A stretch of DNA of 64,000 bases from Subdoligranulum variabile (GTDB taxonomy: Bacteria; Bacillota; Clostridia; Oscillospirales; Ruminococcaceae): the NCBI GenBank assembly GCA_004554775.1, contig SFKI01000002.1, positions 124,001-188,000 of the forward strand, written 5' to 3'. Position 1 is the stretch's first letter; each line of letters opens with the position of its first letter. Below, one piece after another: positions 48,487 through 56,707 of the stretch. Below the pieces are notes generated by a model. The model ran no database searches, was not told the origin of the DNA, and was given only the letters and a program-made list of their open reading frames with translations. Made by a program: the position numbers and the translations under genes.

Positions 48487-49728
48487 TCAGTAATTATCGC
48501 GGGACTTTTTTCGCAGCTTGCGCCAGATGTTGAGCGTGGAGATCGCAATGGCAACGACCAGCATGACAACGACCATCCAGCCGCTGCCGCCTTCCTCGTA
48601 GCTCTTCATCTCGCTCCACTGGGCGTCCATGGCAGCGTTGATGTCATCCGGCAGGGTGTTGAACACCTCGGCCTTCTCCATGACATCCTCACCGGGGTAA
48701 GCAATCTCGCTGTATTTGAGGTCGTCGTCCAGTTCGTTCCATACCTCAGTCAGCGGGGTGGAATAACCGATGAAATCGCAGTTGGCCAGTCCGACCGAAG
48801 TTTCACACATATAGTTGATGAACATCTCACCTGCTTCTTTGTTTTTGGCGTTGGCAGGGATGCACATGCTGTCCACGAAGAAGTTTACGCCCTCTTCGGG
48901 ATGAACAAAGGCAAGGTCGGGATTTTCGTCGATCATGGTAATGGCGTCGCCCGCATAGTACGGGGCCATAGCAGCTTCGCCGCCCTCCATCTTATCAAAA
49001 ATTTCATCCATGACGTAGGCCTGGACAACATTTTTCTGAGTTTTCAACTCATTCATGACTGTGGAGACTTCGTCCACAGACTGTGGGTTCATCGAATATC
49101 CGATTTTTTTGGCTGCGATCGCGTAGGCATCGCGGGAGTTATTGAACATCAGCACATCGTTGGTGTACTGCACATCCCATAGGTCGGCCCAGCTTGTGGG
49201 TGCTTCGTCCACCATGGTGGTGTTGTAGATGATACCGGTGGTGCCCCAGGTATACGGGACGCTGTAGGTGTTGTCAGGATCAAAATCCCAGCCGCGATAT
49301 TCCTCGCCGATGTCAGCAAAGTTGGGGATGTTATCAAAGTTCAGCGGAGCCAGCATCCCCTCGGAAATCATCTTGCCGACCATATACTCAGACGGGACGA
49401 TGACATCATAGGATGCGCCGCCGGACTTCATCTTGGCGTACAGGCTTTCGTTGGAATCAAAGGTGGTGTAGTTGACCTTGATGCCGGTCAGATCCTCAAA
49501 GGCAGACAGCACGTTGACGCTGTCATCCGAGCCATCGGAAATATACAGACCCCAGTTATAGACGTTTAGGGTGATGTGGTCGTTGGCGAAGCGGGTCCAG
49601 TCGTAGTCACCGGAGACGGAAATATCCTCGTTGACTTCGATCTCATCAGCAGCCAGCGCGGGGGCGGCGCCGAACACAGCCAGTATTAGGGTGGCTGAAG
49701 CCGCTGCGGCAAACCTTTTCAGTTTCAT
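48487..49728 (-). CDS. potD: Spermidine/putrescine-binding protein with C-terminal membrane anchor
   Basis: 413 residues. The N-terminus MKLKRFAAAASATLILAVFG followed by AAPALA is a type I signal peptide; no lipobox Cys is present. The mature domain is a family 1 polyamine-binding fold (LNVYNWGLYISDGSDD; VIVPSEYMVGKMISEG; MAPYYAGDA; CIPANAKNKEAGEMFINYM). The last 35 residues contain a membrane helix (WMVVVMLVVAIAISTLNIW) and a basic tail RKLRKKSRDNY. The protein therefore appears tethered by its C-terminus rather than by a lipid. It captures polyamines for PotB/PotC/PotA, encoded upstream. Confidence 0.92.
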   Translation of the reverse strand: MKLKRFAAAASATLILAVFGAAPALAADEIEVNEDISVSGDYDWTRFANDHITLNVYNWGLYISDGSDDSVNVLSAFEDLTGIKVNYTTFDSNESLYAKMKSGGASYDVIVPSEYMVGKMISEGMLAPLNFDNIPNFADIGEEYRGWDFDPDNTYSVPYTWGTTGIIYNTTMVDEAPTSWADLWDVQYTNDVLMFNNSRDAYAIAAKKIGYSMNPQSVDEVSTVMNELKTQKNVVQAYVMDEIFDKMEGGEAAMAPYYAGDAITMIDENPDLAFVHPEEGVNFFVDSMCIPANAKNKEAGEMFINYMCETSVGLANCDFIGYSTPLTEVWNELDDDLKYSEIAYPGEDVMEKAEVFNTLPDDINAAMDAQWSEMKSYEEGGSGWMVVVMLVVAIAISTLNIWRKLRKKSRDNY

Positions 49729-49730
49729 CT

Positions 49731-50582
49731 TCAGTGCCCCCCTTCTTCCTGCATCGCCTTGCGGATGGCGTTCTGATTGCGGCGGTAGGCGCGGGAATCC
49801 ATCGCATTGGAGATGAGGATAATAGCCAGAATGACGCAGAAGATGACGGCGGACAAGGCGTTGATCTCAGGGCTGACCTTTTTACGGGTCATCGAGTAGA
49901 TGGCAATGGGCAGAGTCTGCATCGTGCCGGAGTTGAAGTAGGAGATCATGAAGTCGTCGATCGAGTAGGTCAGGCAGATCAGAAATGCCGACAGAATCGC
50001 CGGGGACAACTGCGGCATAATGACCTTGAAGAACGCCTGCCGCGGCGTGCAGCCCAGATCCAGCGCGGCGTTATACAGGCTGGGATCCAGCTGGCGCAGC
50101 TTGGGACCAACGTTGAAGATGACGTACGGCACGTTGAAGGTAATATGCGCGACCAGCAGCGTGACCCAGCCGAAGATACCGCCCTCGCCGCCCAGACCGA
50201 AGTTCTGCGCCATGACGAAGAGCAGCATCAGCGAAACGCCGGTGATGATTTCGGGGTTGACGACAGGCACATAGCTGATGTTGTTGATGACCAGCTGGCT
50301 TTTGCGGGACATTGAGTTGATGCCGATGGTAGCCAATGTACCCAGCACGGTAGCTACCACGCTGGAAACCAGCGCCAGCACCAGGCTGAGGCCGAGAGCC
50401 GAGAGAATCATCTCGTTGTGGAACAGGCTCTTGTACCAGCCCAGAGTGAAGCCGGTGAAGTTGGAGCGGGATTTGCTCTCGTTAAAGCTGAACGCAATCA
50501 TGACTGCGATGGGCAGATACATGAAGCAGAACACCAGAATGATGTAGGTGCGCTGCAAGAGAACGGATTGCTTTTTGTTCAT
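49731..50582 (-). CDS. potC: Polyamine ABC transporter permease PotC
   Basis: 283 residues, six membrane segments. MYLPIAVMIAFSFNESKSRSNFTGFTLGWYKSLF is the typical PotC N-terminal region (split here: first helix then NFTGFTLGWYKSLF). The EAA loop reads SLYNAALDLGCTPRQAFFKV, contacting PotA. It ends 2 nt before potD and begins 1 nt from potB, so the operon is tightly coupled. Upstream AGATGAAC-type spacing is short because the start lies inside the potB end region. Confidence 0.94.
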   Translation of the reverse strand: MNKKQSVLLQRTYIILVFCFMYLPIAVMIAFSFNESKSRSNFTGFTLGWYKSLFHNEMILSALGLSLVLALVSSVVATVLGTLATIGINSMSRKSQLVINNISYVPVVNPEIITGVSLMLLFVMAQNFGLGGEGGIFGWVTLLVAHITFNVPYVIFNVGPKLRQLDPSLYNAALDLGCTPRQAFFKVIMPQLSPAILSAFLICLTYSIDDFMISYFNSGTMQTLPIAIYSMTRKKVSPEINALSAVIFCVILAIILISNAMDSRAYRRNQNAIRKAMQEEGGH

Positions 50583-50583
50583 C

Positions 50584-51405
50584 TCACATCACCCCTTCCA
50601 TCTCGGACTCGTCAAAGCTGGAAGTGAAGCTCATGCACAGCAGGACAATGACCATCAGAACCAGGCTCATCGCAGAGCCAAGGTTTAGGTTGTAGGAGTT
50701 GCCCAGGAATTGCAGCTCGATCAAGTCGCCAATCAGCAGGTTGGAACCGCCGCCCAGCATACGGCTGATAATAAAGGTAGAGACAGCAGGCACAAACACC
50801 TGGGTAATGCCGGTGGCAATGCCGGGGCCGGTCAGCGGCACCAGCACGCGGAACAGAATCTGCCAGACATTGCAGCCCAGGTCTTGTGCGGCCTCGATGA
50901 TAGAGTCATCGATCTTGGTCATGGCCGTGTAGATGGGCAGAATCATGAAGGGAAGATAGTTGTACACCATGCCCAGCACCACCGCGCCGGAGGTGTTGAT
51001 CATGTTAAAAGGCCCGATGCCGAAAAGGCCAAAGAACTTGTTGATGAGACCGTTTTTCTCGAGCAGGGTCATCCACGCGTAGGTGCGCAGCAGAAAGTTC
51101 ATCCACATGGGCAGCATGACCAGCATCAGCATGATATGCTGCTTATTGGCGCGCAGGCGGGAAAGAAAATAGCCGACCGGGAAAGCCATGACCAGGCAGA
51201 TGGCGGTAGATACCGCTGCCAAAATCAGGCTGCGCATGAACACGCTGGAATAGCGGCCGATCTGGGTCAGGTTGTCGAGAGTAAACTGACCATCCGAGTT
51301 GGTCAGTGCGTACCAGATAACGATAAACAGCGGTACGACGATGAAAACGGCCATCCAGAGCAGATACGGCCCGGCCAGCCAGCGGGAGGTTTTGGATTTG
51401 AGCAT
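50584..51405 (-). CDS. potB: Polyamine ABC transporter permease PotB
   Basis: 273 residues, six membrane segments. It starts MLKSKTSRWLAGPYLLWMAVF and has the PotB-type LPMWMNFLLRTYAWMTLLEK motif near residue 100; the EAA loop is SIIEAAQDLGCNVWQILFRV. With PotC it forms the channel for spermidine/putrescine import driven by PotA. It begins 3 nt after potA. Confidence 0.94.
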   Translation of the reverse strand: MLKSKTSRWLAGPYLLWMAVFIVVPLFIVIWYALTNSDGQFTLDNLTQIGRYSSVFMRSLILAAVSTAICLVMAFPVGYFLSRLRANKQHIMLMLVMLPMWMNFLLRTYAWMTLLEKNGLINKFFGLFGIGPFNMINTSGAVVLGMVYNYLPFMILPIYTAMTKIDDSIIEAAQDLGCNVWQILFRVLVPLTGPGIATGITQVFVPAVSTFIISRMLGGGSNLLIGDLIELQFLGNSYNLNLGSAMSLVLMVIVLLCMSFTSSFDESEMEGVM

Positions 51406-51408
51406 CGC

Positions 51409-52455
51409 TTACACCTCCGAACGCTTCATGATATGAATTTCGTCGGGGCCGATGTTCATGCCGATCAGTTCGCCGGGCTGGCTTGCCTGGGTGGAGTGGA
51501 TCAGCCATTCGTAACCTTCCACATCCACGTGCATTTCAAAATGCACGCCCTTGAAGATGACCTCACGCACCAGGCCGGTCAGCATACCGACGGACGGCGG
51601 TACGATCTGCACGTCCTCGGGGCGGATGACAACCTGCACGGGCTCGTTGGGCTTGAAGCCGCGGTCCACACAGGTGAAGTCGTGCCCGCCAAAGTTGACG
51701 AAGAAATCGCGCAGCATGACGCCGTCCACGATGTTGGAATCGCCGATAAAGCGGGCAACAAAGGCGTTCTTGGGCTCGTTATAGATATCCTGCGGCGAGC
51801 CGATCTGCTGAATTTTGCCGCCGGACATGACCACGACCGTGTCCGACATGGTCAGGGCTTCTTCCTGGTCGTGGGTGACATAGACGAAGGTAATATTCAT
51901 CTCACGCTGCAAGCGCTTGAGCTCAAGCTGCATCTCTTTGCGCAGCTTGAGATCCAGGGCACCCAAAGGCTCGTCAAGCAGCAGCACGCGGGGCTGGTTG
52001 ACCAGACTGCGTGCAATGGCGACACGCTGCTGCTGGCCGCCGGACAGCTGATGGATGCTGCGGCGCTCAAAGCCTTTCAGGCCGACCGTCTCCAGCATTT
52101 CCAGAACTTTCGGACGAATTTCTTCCTCCGGCATCTTTTTCAGCCGCAGGCCGAACGCCACGTTTTCAAAGACATTCAGATGCGGGAAAAGTGCATACTT
52201 CTGGAACACCGTGTTGACCTGGCGCTTATAGGGCGGCAGGTCGGCGATGTCTTTTCCATCAAAAAAGACATTGCCGGATTTTGGGGTGATAAACCCGGCA
52301 ATCACGCGCAGAGTTGTCGTTTTGCCGCAACCGGAAGGGCCAAGGAACGTGACAAACTCTTTGTCGTGAATGTCGAGGGAAAGCCCGTCCAGGACCTTCT
52401 GCCCGTCAAAATCAACAACAATGTCTTTCAGCGATACGATGAGATTCTCATTCAT
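51409..52455 (-). CDS. potA: Polyamine ABC transporter ATP-binding protein PotA
   Basis: 348 residues. The nucleotide-binding domain has Walker [18 protein letters not shown]-loop [11 protein letters not shown], signature [16 protein letters not shown], Walker [13 protein letters not shown] and the switch His in VTHDQEEAL. The C-terminal TOBE domain starts around residue 240 ([13 protein letters not shown]). ATG 52455 follows AAAGGGGGATGCAATAATA; the ORF extends upstream through the leader but lacks family residues there. It heads potABCD, behind a 200-nt leader that can pair with its ribosome binding site. Confidence 0.96.
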   Translation of the reverse strand: MNENLIVSLKDIVVDFDGQKVLDGLSLDIHDKEFVTFLGPSGCGKTTTLRVIAGFITPKSGNVFFDGKDIADLPPYKRQVNTVFQKYALFPHLNVFENVAFGLRLKKMPEEEIRPKVLEMLETVGLKGFERRSIHQLSGGQQQRVAIARSLVNQPRVLLLDEPLGALDLKLRKEMQLELKRLQREMNITFVYVTHDQEEALTMSDTVVVMSGGKIQQIGSPQDIYNEPKNAFVARFIGDSNIVDGVMLRDFFVNFGGHDFTCVDRGFKPNEPVQVVIRPEDVQIVPPSVGMLTGLVREVIFKGVHFEMHVDVEGYEWLIHSTQASQPGELIGMNIGPDEIHIMKRSEV

Positions 52456-52672
52456 TATTATTGCATCCCCCTTTGCGGAATTTCCCGTTACAGAACTTTC
52501 TTTTCGCACCGTTTCTTCCTTAGGCCGGCACAAAGTCCTTAACGAGTCAGCGCCAATTATGCCGCCCCGCAAAGGTTTGTTACACGGTCCCGGTGGACAG
52601 GGCCGCTACAAGCAGCACATACAACGCCAATGTGTCAGGGTATAAAAGATTTACCCTATAGATGCACACACA
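52456..52672 (-). promoter_or_regulatory. Long structured leader of potABCD
   Basis: About 217 nt between the deduced transcript start and the potA ATG. It contains a hairpin GGGTA/TACCC near the 5' end (52632-52656) and several GC stems. CCTTTGCGG (plus-strand positions 52567-52575) is perfectly complementary to CCGCAAAGG (52470-52478), which includes the first bases of the potA Shine-Dalgarno sequence. Pairing would hide the ribosome binding site. It matches no riboswitch class that I recognise. Confidence 0.5.
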
Positions 52673-52678
52673 AGATAC

Positions 52679-52706
52679 ATTATACGGCATGCAAGGTGTT
52701 TGTCAA
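52679..52706 (-). promoter_or_regulatory. Promoter of potABCD
   Basis: Consensus TTGACA (52701-52706) and TATAAT (52679-52684) with a 16-bp spacer. Confidence 0.78.
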
Positions 52707-52865
52707 CCAAAACTTATAATAATTTTGAGAAACCCAGTTCATAATTTTGTAAAATGGGCACGGCAAGGGTAAAAGGGGCGAAAATTCGGGCATCGCCGCC
52801 GGATTGTACGGTGTTTTGCCATGGCGCAGGGTGTATAATTTGTTGCATGAGAGGTGGAAGTGACG

Positions 52866-53708
52866 ATGGCAAAGATTGGTATTATTGATGTGGGCGGAGG
52901 GCTGCGCGGAATTTATGCGGCAGGCGTATTTGACTGGTGCATGGAAAACGGGGTGCAGTTTGACTACGGTATCGGCATCTCGGCAGGCAGTGCGAACCTG
53001 GCGTCCTACCTGAGCGGCCAGCACGGGCGCAACTATGCCTTTTATGAGGAATACTCAATGCGCAAGCAGTACATGGGCGCGGGTAATATGCTTCACGGCG
53101 GCACATTTTTGAACTTGCAGTATATTTATGGGACGTTGAGCAACGCAGGCGGCGAAAACCCGCTGGACTTTGCCAAAATGAACGAAAACCCGATGGAATG
53201 GTACATGATTGCCACCAACGCCAACACTGGCAGGCCGAAATACTTTACACGCGGCGACTTGCATCAGGACGACTACCGCGTGCTGATGGCGTCATGCTGC
53301 ATCCCGGTGGCGTGCAAGCCGATTGAAATTGACGGTGTTCCCTACTATGACGGCGCGCTGGGCGATACGATCCCGCTGGATAAGGCGTTTGCCGACGGCT
53401 GCGATAAGGTCGTGCTGCTGCTGACAAAGCCTGCGGGGACCATCCGCGCTGACGGCACCGACCGCAAGCTGGCGCGAGCCATCCGCCGCCGTTATCCCCA
53501 GGCAGCCCGGCAGCTAGCCCTGCGGGCGCAGCATTATAACGAGGGCATCGAAAAGGCGCAGCGCCTGGCTGCTGAGGGTAAGGTGCTGATCATCGCGCCC
53601 GATGATACCTGCGGCGTCAAAACGCTGACCCGCGACCAAGAAGCGCTGAAAAAGCTGTACGGCAAAGGCCTGCATGACGCTGACGCGATACGGAACTTTA
53701 TAAGGTGA
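52866..53708 (+). CDS. Patatin-like phospholipase
   Basis: 280 residues. The oxyanion loop DVGGGLRGIYAAGVF, nucleophile elbow GIGISAGSANLAS (Ser near residue 43) and catalytic Asp in YYDGALGDTIP form the patatin Ser-Asp dyad. It is probably an intracellular acyl hydrolase of lipids; related YjjU/RssA-type proteins exist in many bacteria. ATG 52866 follows GAGAGGTGGAAGTGACG, and a TATAAT lies at 52834-52839 but with no good -35. It is divergent from the pot operon and followed by a strong bidirectional hairpin. Confidence 0.88.
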   Translation: MAKIGIIDVGGGLRGIYAAGVFDWCMENGVQFDYGIGISAGSANLASYLSGQHGRNYAFYEEYSMRKQYMGAGNMLHGGTFLNLQYIYGTLSNAGGENPLDFAKMNENPMEWYMIATNANTGRPKYFTRGDLHQDDYRVLMASCCIPVACKPIEIDGVPYYDGALGDTIPLDKAFADGCDKVVLLLTKPAGTIRADGTDRKLARAIRRRYPQAARQLALRAQHYNEGIEKAQRLAAEGKVLIIAPDDTCGVKTLTRDQEALKKLYGKGLHDADAIRNFIR

Positions 53709-53711
53709 ACA

Positions 53712-53762
53712 AAAACCGGGCAGGAGCGGCATCCCCTTTGCGGGATAGCTCCTGCCCGGTTT
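53712..53762. terminator. Bidirectional terminator
   Basis: AAACCGGGCAGGAGC pairs perfectly with GCTCCTGCCCGGTTT. The loop also pairs (ATCCC/GGGAT). Confidence 0.85.
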
Positions 53763-53791
53763 GCGTCAGGCTTTGGAATGTTTATAAAAAA

Positions 53792-54570
53792 TCAGGCCAG
53801 ATTCAGCTGCTCCGTCATAAGCCACTGAGTCAGCGCCCAAAGCAGGGCGTCCACCAGCAGAACAAGCAAACCGACAACGCAGACGGAAGAGAGAATCGCG
53901 CTGTCTGTGCTGATAAAGATGCTGATATCGTCAAGGCTGGGATAGACTTTAACAGCAAACAGAATAACGCCCAGCAAAAACAGCAACTGCCCGATAAAGC
54001 CAAGCACAAAATAACTGACGATGCTGATCAACAGCCGCTGCTGGGTAAACCGCCCCGCAAAGGCGCAGGCCAGGTAGGCGTGCAGCTGAGCCATGGCAAT
54101 CAGAGCAAGGATCAGGATAAAGAAGGCCAAAAAGAAAGGAATGTCCTTCGGGGATGGAAACGAAAGAGAAAAGTCGTCCGCTTCCAGCGCGGAGAAAAAG
54201 AACGTGCCGCAGAGCCCGAAATAAAAAAGCCGAACAGCGTCCACAAAACGCCGCAGATGAGCTTGGCGGCAATGTGCTGCCAGGCATGCACCGGCAGGGA
54301 CAGCATTAAATACCCCTGCTCCCCCAGCAGCTTGTAATAGCGCTGGACGCTGGCAAAAAAGCAGACAGCCAGCACAGCCAGCATTCCCAAAAATGTGGCA
54401 AGGGTGAGAAGCGCGGTAAGAAAAACGACCCAGGGCATCGAGTGGCCGGTGTTGTTGACAAAATGCCCCAGCAGAGAAGAAACAAGGTTGAGCACCAGCA
54501 CGCCGCCCGCAATGGGCAGAATCACGCGGCCGGTGGCTTTCCATTCATATTTTAAAAGTTTCGTCAGCAT
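53792..54570 (-). pseudogene. ABC-2 type permease, frameshifted in a homopolymer
   Basis: Two overlapping frames together encode one membrane protein. The N-terminal part starts at ATG 54570 (MLTKLLKYEWKATGRVILPI) and reads well to LWTLFGFF; the C-terminal part continues in another frame from YFGLCGTFFFSALEADDF to the stop at 53792, with three further membrane helices. The switch falls at a run of six T on the coding strand (54223-54228). Seven T would restore a single frame of about 259 residues. It is the membrane partner of the ATPase encoded just upstream (7-nt overlap). The cause may be real inactivation, slippage-based control, or a sequencing error. Confidence 0.75.
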
Positions 54571-55262
54571 TTGTAAGCCTCCCGGAAATAAGCATCCACG
54601 CTGGTGCCGGTCTCCTCGCGCAGCTCGTCCACGCCGACCTGACGCATGACGGAACCGTCTTTGAGGAAGATGACCTCATCCAGCACTTTTTCGATATCGC
54701 CGATCAGATGGGTGGAGAGCACGAGCGCGGCATCCTCGCTGTAATTGTGCAGGATGGTGCTTAAAATGTACTCGCGCGCGGCGGGGTCGACACCGCCCAA
54801 TGGTTCATCCAGCAAATACAGCTTGGCGGCACGGCTCATCGTTAAGCATAGCTGCATTTTTTCCTGCATGCCTTTGCTCATCGCGCCGATGCGGTCGTGC
54901 GGGCCCAGGTGCAGGTCGTTCAGCATGGCGTTGGCCTTGGCTTTGTCAAAATCGGCAAAGAAATCGTCATACAGGCTTACGGCGTCGGCGGCGGTAAACT
55001 CGGTGGGCAGGGCCATGCGGTCCGGCAGGTAGCTGGTAACGGCCTTGGTGCTGACCCCGACGGGAAGTTTGTCGATTAAGACGGTGCCATCGTCAGGGGT
55101 GAGCAGCCCGGCAGAAATTTTGATCAGTGTCGTTTTACCGCTGCCATTGGGGCCAAGCAGGCCAATCAGTTTGCCCGGCTCTACGGCAAAATCCACATGG
55201 TCCAGGGCGGTATGTCTGCCGTAGGCTTTGCAAAGGCCGTGGACTTCATAAACAGGTTCCAT
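54564..55262 (-). CDS. ABC transporter ATP-binding protein (YtrB-like)
   Basis: 232 residues. Walker A GPNGSGKTTLIKIS, signature region SKGMQEKMQLCLTMSR (a degenerate LSGGQ typical of YtrB/CcmA-like ATPases), Walker B LYLLDEPLGGVDP, and the switch His in VLSTHLIGDIE. It pairs with the overlapping permease gene to form an exporter, and sits behind a GntR-type repressor in the usual YtrA-YtrB-membrane order. AAAAGGAGTAACACA precedes ATG 55262. Related systems respond to cell-wall-active antibiotics. Confidence 0.92.
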   Translation of the reverse strand: MEPVYEVHGLCKAYGRHTALDHVDFAVEPGKLIGLLGPNGSGKTTLIKISAGLLTPDDGTVLIDKLPVGVSTKAVTSYLPDRMALPTEFTAADAVSLYDDFFADFDKAKANAMLNDLHLGPHDRIGAMSKGMQEKMQLCLTMSRAAKLYLLDEPLGGVDPAAREYILSTILHNYSEDAALVLSTHLIGDIEKVLDEVIFLKDGSVMRQVGVDELREETGTSVDAYFREAYKC

Positions 55263-55266
55263 TGTG

Positions 55267-55638
55267 TTACTCCTTTTCTGATGCTTCGGTCTCCCGCAGC
55301 AGGGCTTCGACCTCTGCGGGGGTCATGCCCAGGGCGTGCATCTGCTGCAAAAAATCCCGGGCCAGGGTGGCGGCACGCTTGCGGCGCAGCGCCTGCAAAA
55401 TATCGTCGTTGGCGGTCACGGTGCGCCCGGCGGTGCGCTGGGCTTGCAGCAGGCCCCGGCTTTCCAGATCCTGCAAGGCACGCTGCATCGTGTTGGGGTT
55501 GACGCCTGCGCTCGCCGCCAGCTCCCGCACGGGCGGGATGCGGCTGCCGGGCGGGAACTCCCCTGTTACCAGGGCTAGCTCCAACTGTTCAATCAGCTGT
55601 ACATAAACTGGCCGCCCGGCGGTTATGTTCCAATCCAT
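55267..55638 (-). CDS. GntR-family regulator, YtrA subfamily
   Basis: 123 residues. A GntR winged helix (PVYVQLIEQLELALVTGEFP; IPPVRELAASAGVNPNTMQR; ALQDLESRGLLQAQRTAGR) is followed by only a short two-helix C-terminal extension (RDFLQQMHALGMTPAEVEAL), the hallmark of YtrA regulators controlling small ABC exporters. ATG 55638 follows GGAGGTACCACCC. An 8-bp inverted repeat at 55659-55680, downstream of its promoter, is a likely autoregulatory operator. The ATPase gene follows 4 nt later. Confidence 0.93.
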   Translation of the reverse strand: MDWNITAGRPVYVQLIEQLELALVTGEFPPGSRIPPVRELAASAGVNPNTMQRALQDLESRGLLQAQRTAGRTVTANDDILQALRRKRAATLARDFLQQMHALGMTPAEVEALLRETEASEKE

Positions 55639-55658
55639 GGGTGGTACCTCCTGCATGC

Positions 55659-55680
55659 TTGTATTAAGCATCTAATACAA
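55659..55680. promoter_or_regulatory. Putative operator of the GntR/YtrA operon
   Basis: TTGTATTA and TAATACAA form a perfect 8-bp inverted repeat with a 6-bp spacer, abutting the -10 box of the operon promoter. Size and position fit a GntR dimer site. Confidence 0.65.
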
Positions 55681-55708
55681 TAATACAAATGTGATGCAGA
55701 AATGTCAA
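55680..55708 (-). promoter_or_regulatory. Promoter of the GntR/ABC operon
   Basis: TTGACA (55703-55708) and TATTAT (55680-55685), 17-bp spacer. Confidence 0.75.
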
Positions 55709-55772
55709 GGGGTAAAATAAAAATTCCCCGGCATAAGCCGAGGAATCTCGATAATACGATAGAAAATTAGTG

Positions 55773-56705
55773 TTAAATATGGTCGTTGATCCAGGTCAGG
55801 ACATAGTCGAACACTTCCTGACGGTTGGTTTCGTTGTGCAACTCGTGGCGGGCACCCTCATAAATTTGGCAGGTGAGGTCCTTTACACCGGCGTTGCCCA
55901 ACATGGCCCAGACGGTGCGCACACCGGCCCCATAGCTGCCAACGGGGTCAGCGTCACCGGCAATCAGAAGAACGGGCAGGTCTTTGGCGATGCTTTCGGC
56001 CCAGCTTTTGCGGCTGACATGGTTGAGCGTGGCCAGCATTTCACGGTAGGTGCCCGCAGTGAACCGGAAGGTGCAGAGTTTGTCGGCGTCATAATCGCGC
56101 ACGACCTGTGCGTCGCGGCTCAGCCATGCGTTGGGGGAAGCGGCATCTGGGATGCGCTTGCAATAGCTGCCAAAGTTGAGCTTGACCATCAGCGGGGAAA
56201 CGTGGTCGTTGCCCTTGACGGCGGCAATCAGTGCGGCAAGGCGCTGGCCGACGGCGTTCATCACACTGGGGCCGGCCGTGCCGGAAATGATCAGCGCTGC
56301 GATGCTACCTGGCCACTTTTCGGCATACCAGCGCGCATAAAAGCTGCCCATGCTGTGCCCGTACAGGATGATGGGCAGACCGTGAAAACGCTCATGCAGC
56401 AGGCTGTTCATTGTGTGCAGGTCGTTCAGCAGATGGAAGCGGCCGTTTGCTTCGCCGTAATGGCCGTGCTCCCCTGTCTGTGCAGTGTCGCCATGGCCGA
56501 GGTGGTCGTTGCCCGCCAGAGCGATACCGTGCGCAGCGTAAAATTCGGCCATTGGCGCATAGCGGCGGACATACTCACACATGCCGTGGCTGAGTTGGAT
56601 AACGGCCCGCACGGGCACATCCGGGCAGGTATACAGCACGGCGGCGGAGGTGTGTTTCCCGTCAGAGGAAGGAAACGAAAGTGCTTCGCAGTGGAGGTTG
56701 GGCAT
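55773..56705 (-). CDS. Monoacylglycerol lipase-like alpha/beta hydrolase
   Basis: 310 residues. VIQLSHGMCEYVRRYAPMAE gives the HG oxyanion motif, GNDHLGHGDTA the next conserved turn, and IILYGHSMGSFYARWY the nucleophile elbow. The acid is in LLIAGDADPVGSYGAGV and the His in YEGARHELHNETNR. This is the Hydrolase_4 (serine aminopeptidase S33/monoglyceride lipase) arrangement. It probably cleaves monoacylglycerols or lysophospholipids in the cytoplasm. AAAGGAGAATAACC precedes ATG 56705; it begins 2 nt after rarA, so the two are likely cotranscribed. Confidence 0.88.
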   Translation of the reverse strand: MPNLHCEALSFPSSDGKHTSAAVLYTCPDVPVRAVIQLSHGMCEYVRRYAPMAEFYAAHGIALAGNDHLGHGDTAQTGEHGHYGEANGRFHLLNDLHTMNSLLHERFHGLPIILYGHSMGSFYARWYAEKWPGSIAALIISGTAGPSVMNAVGQRLAALIAAVKGNDHVSPLMVKLNFGSYCKRIPDAASPNAWLSRDAQVVRDYDADKLCTFRFTAGTYREMLATLNHVSRKSWAESIAKDLPVLLIAGDADPVGSYGAGVRTVWAMLGNAGVKDLTCQIYEGARHELHNETNRQEVFDYVLTWINDHI

Positions 56706-56707
56706 GG

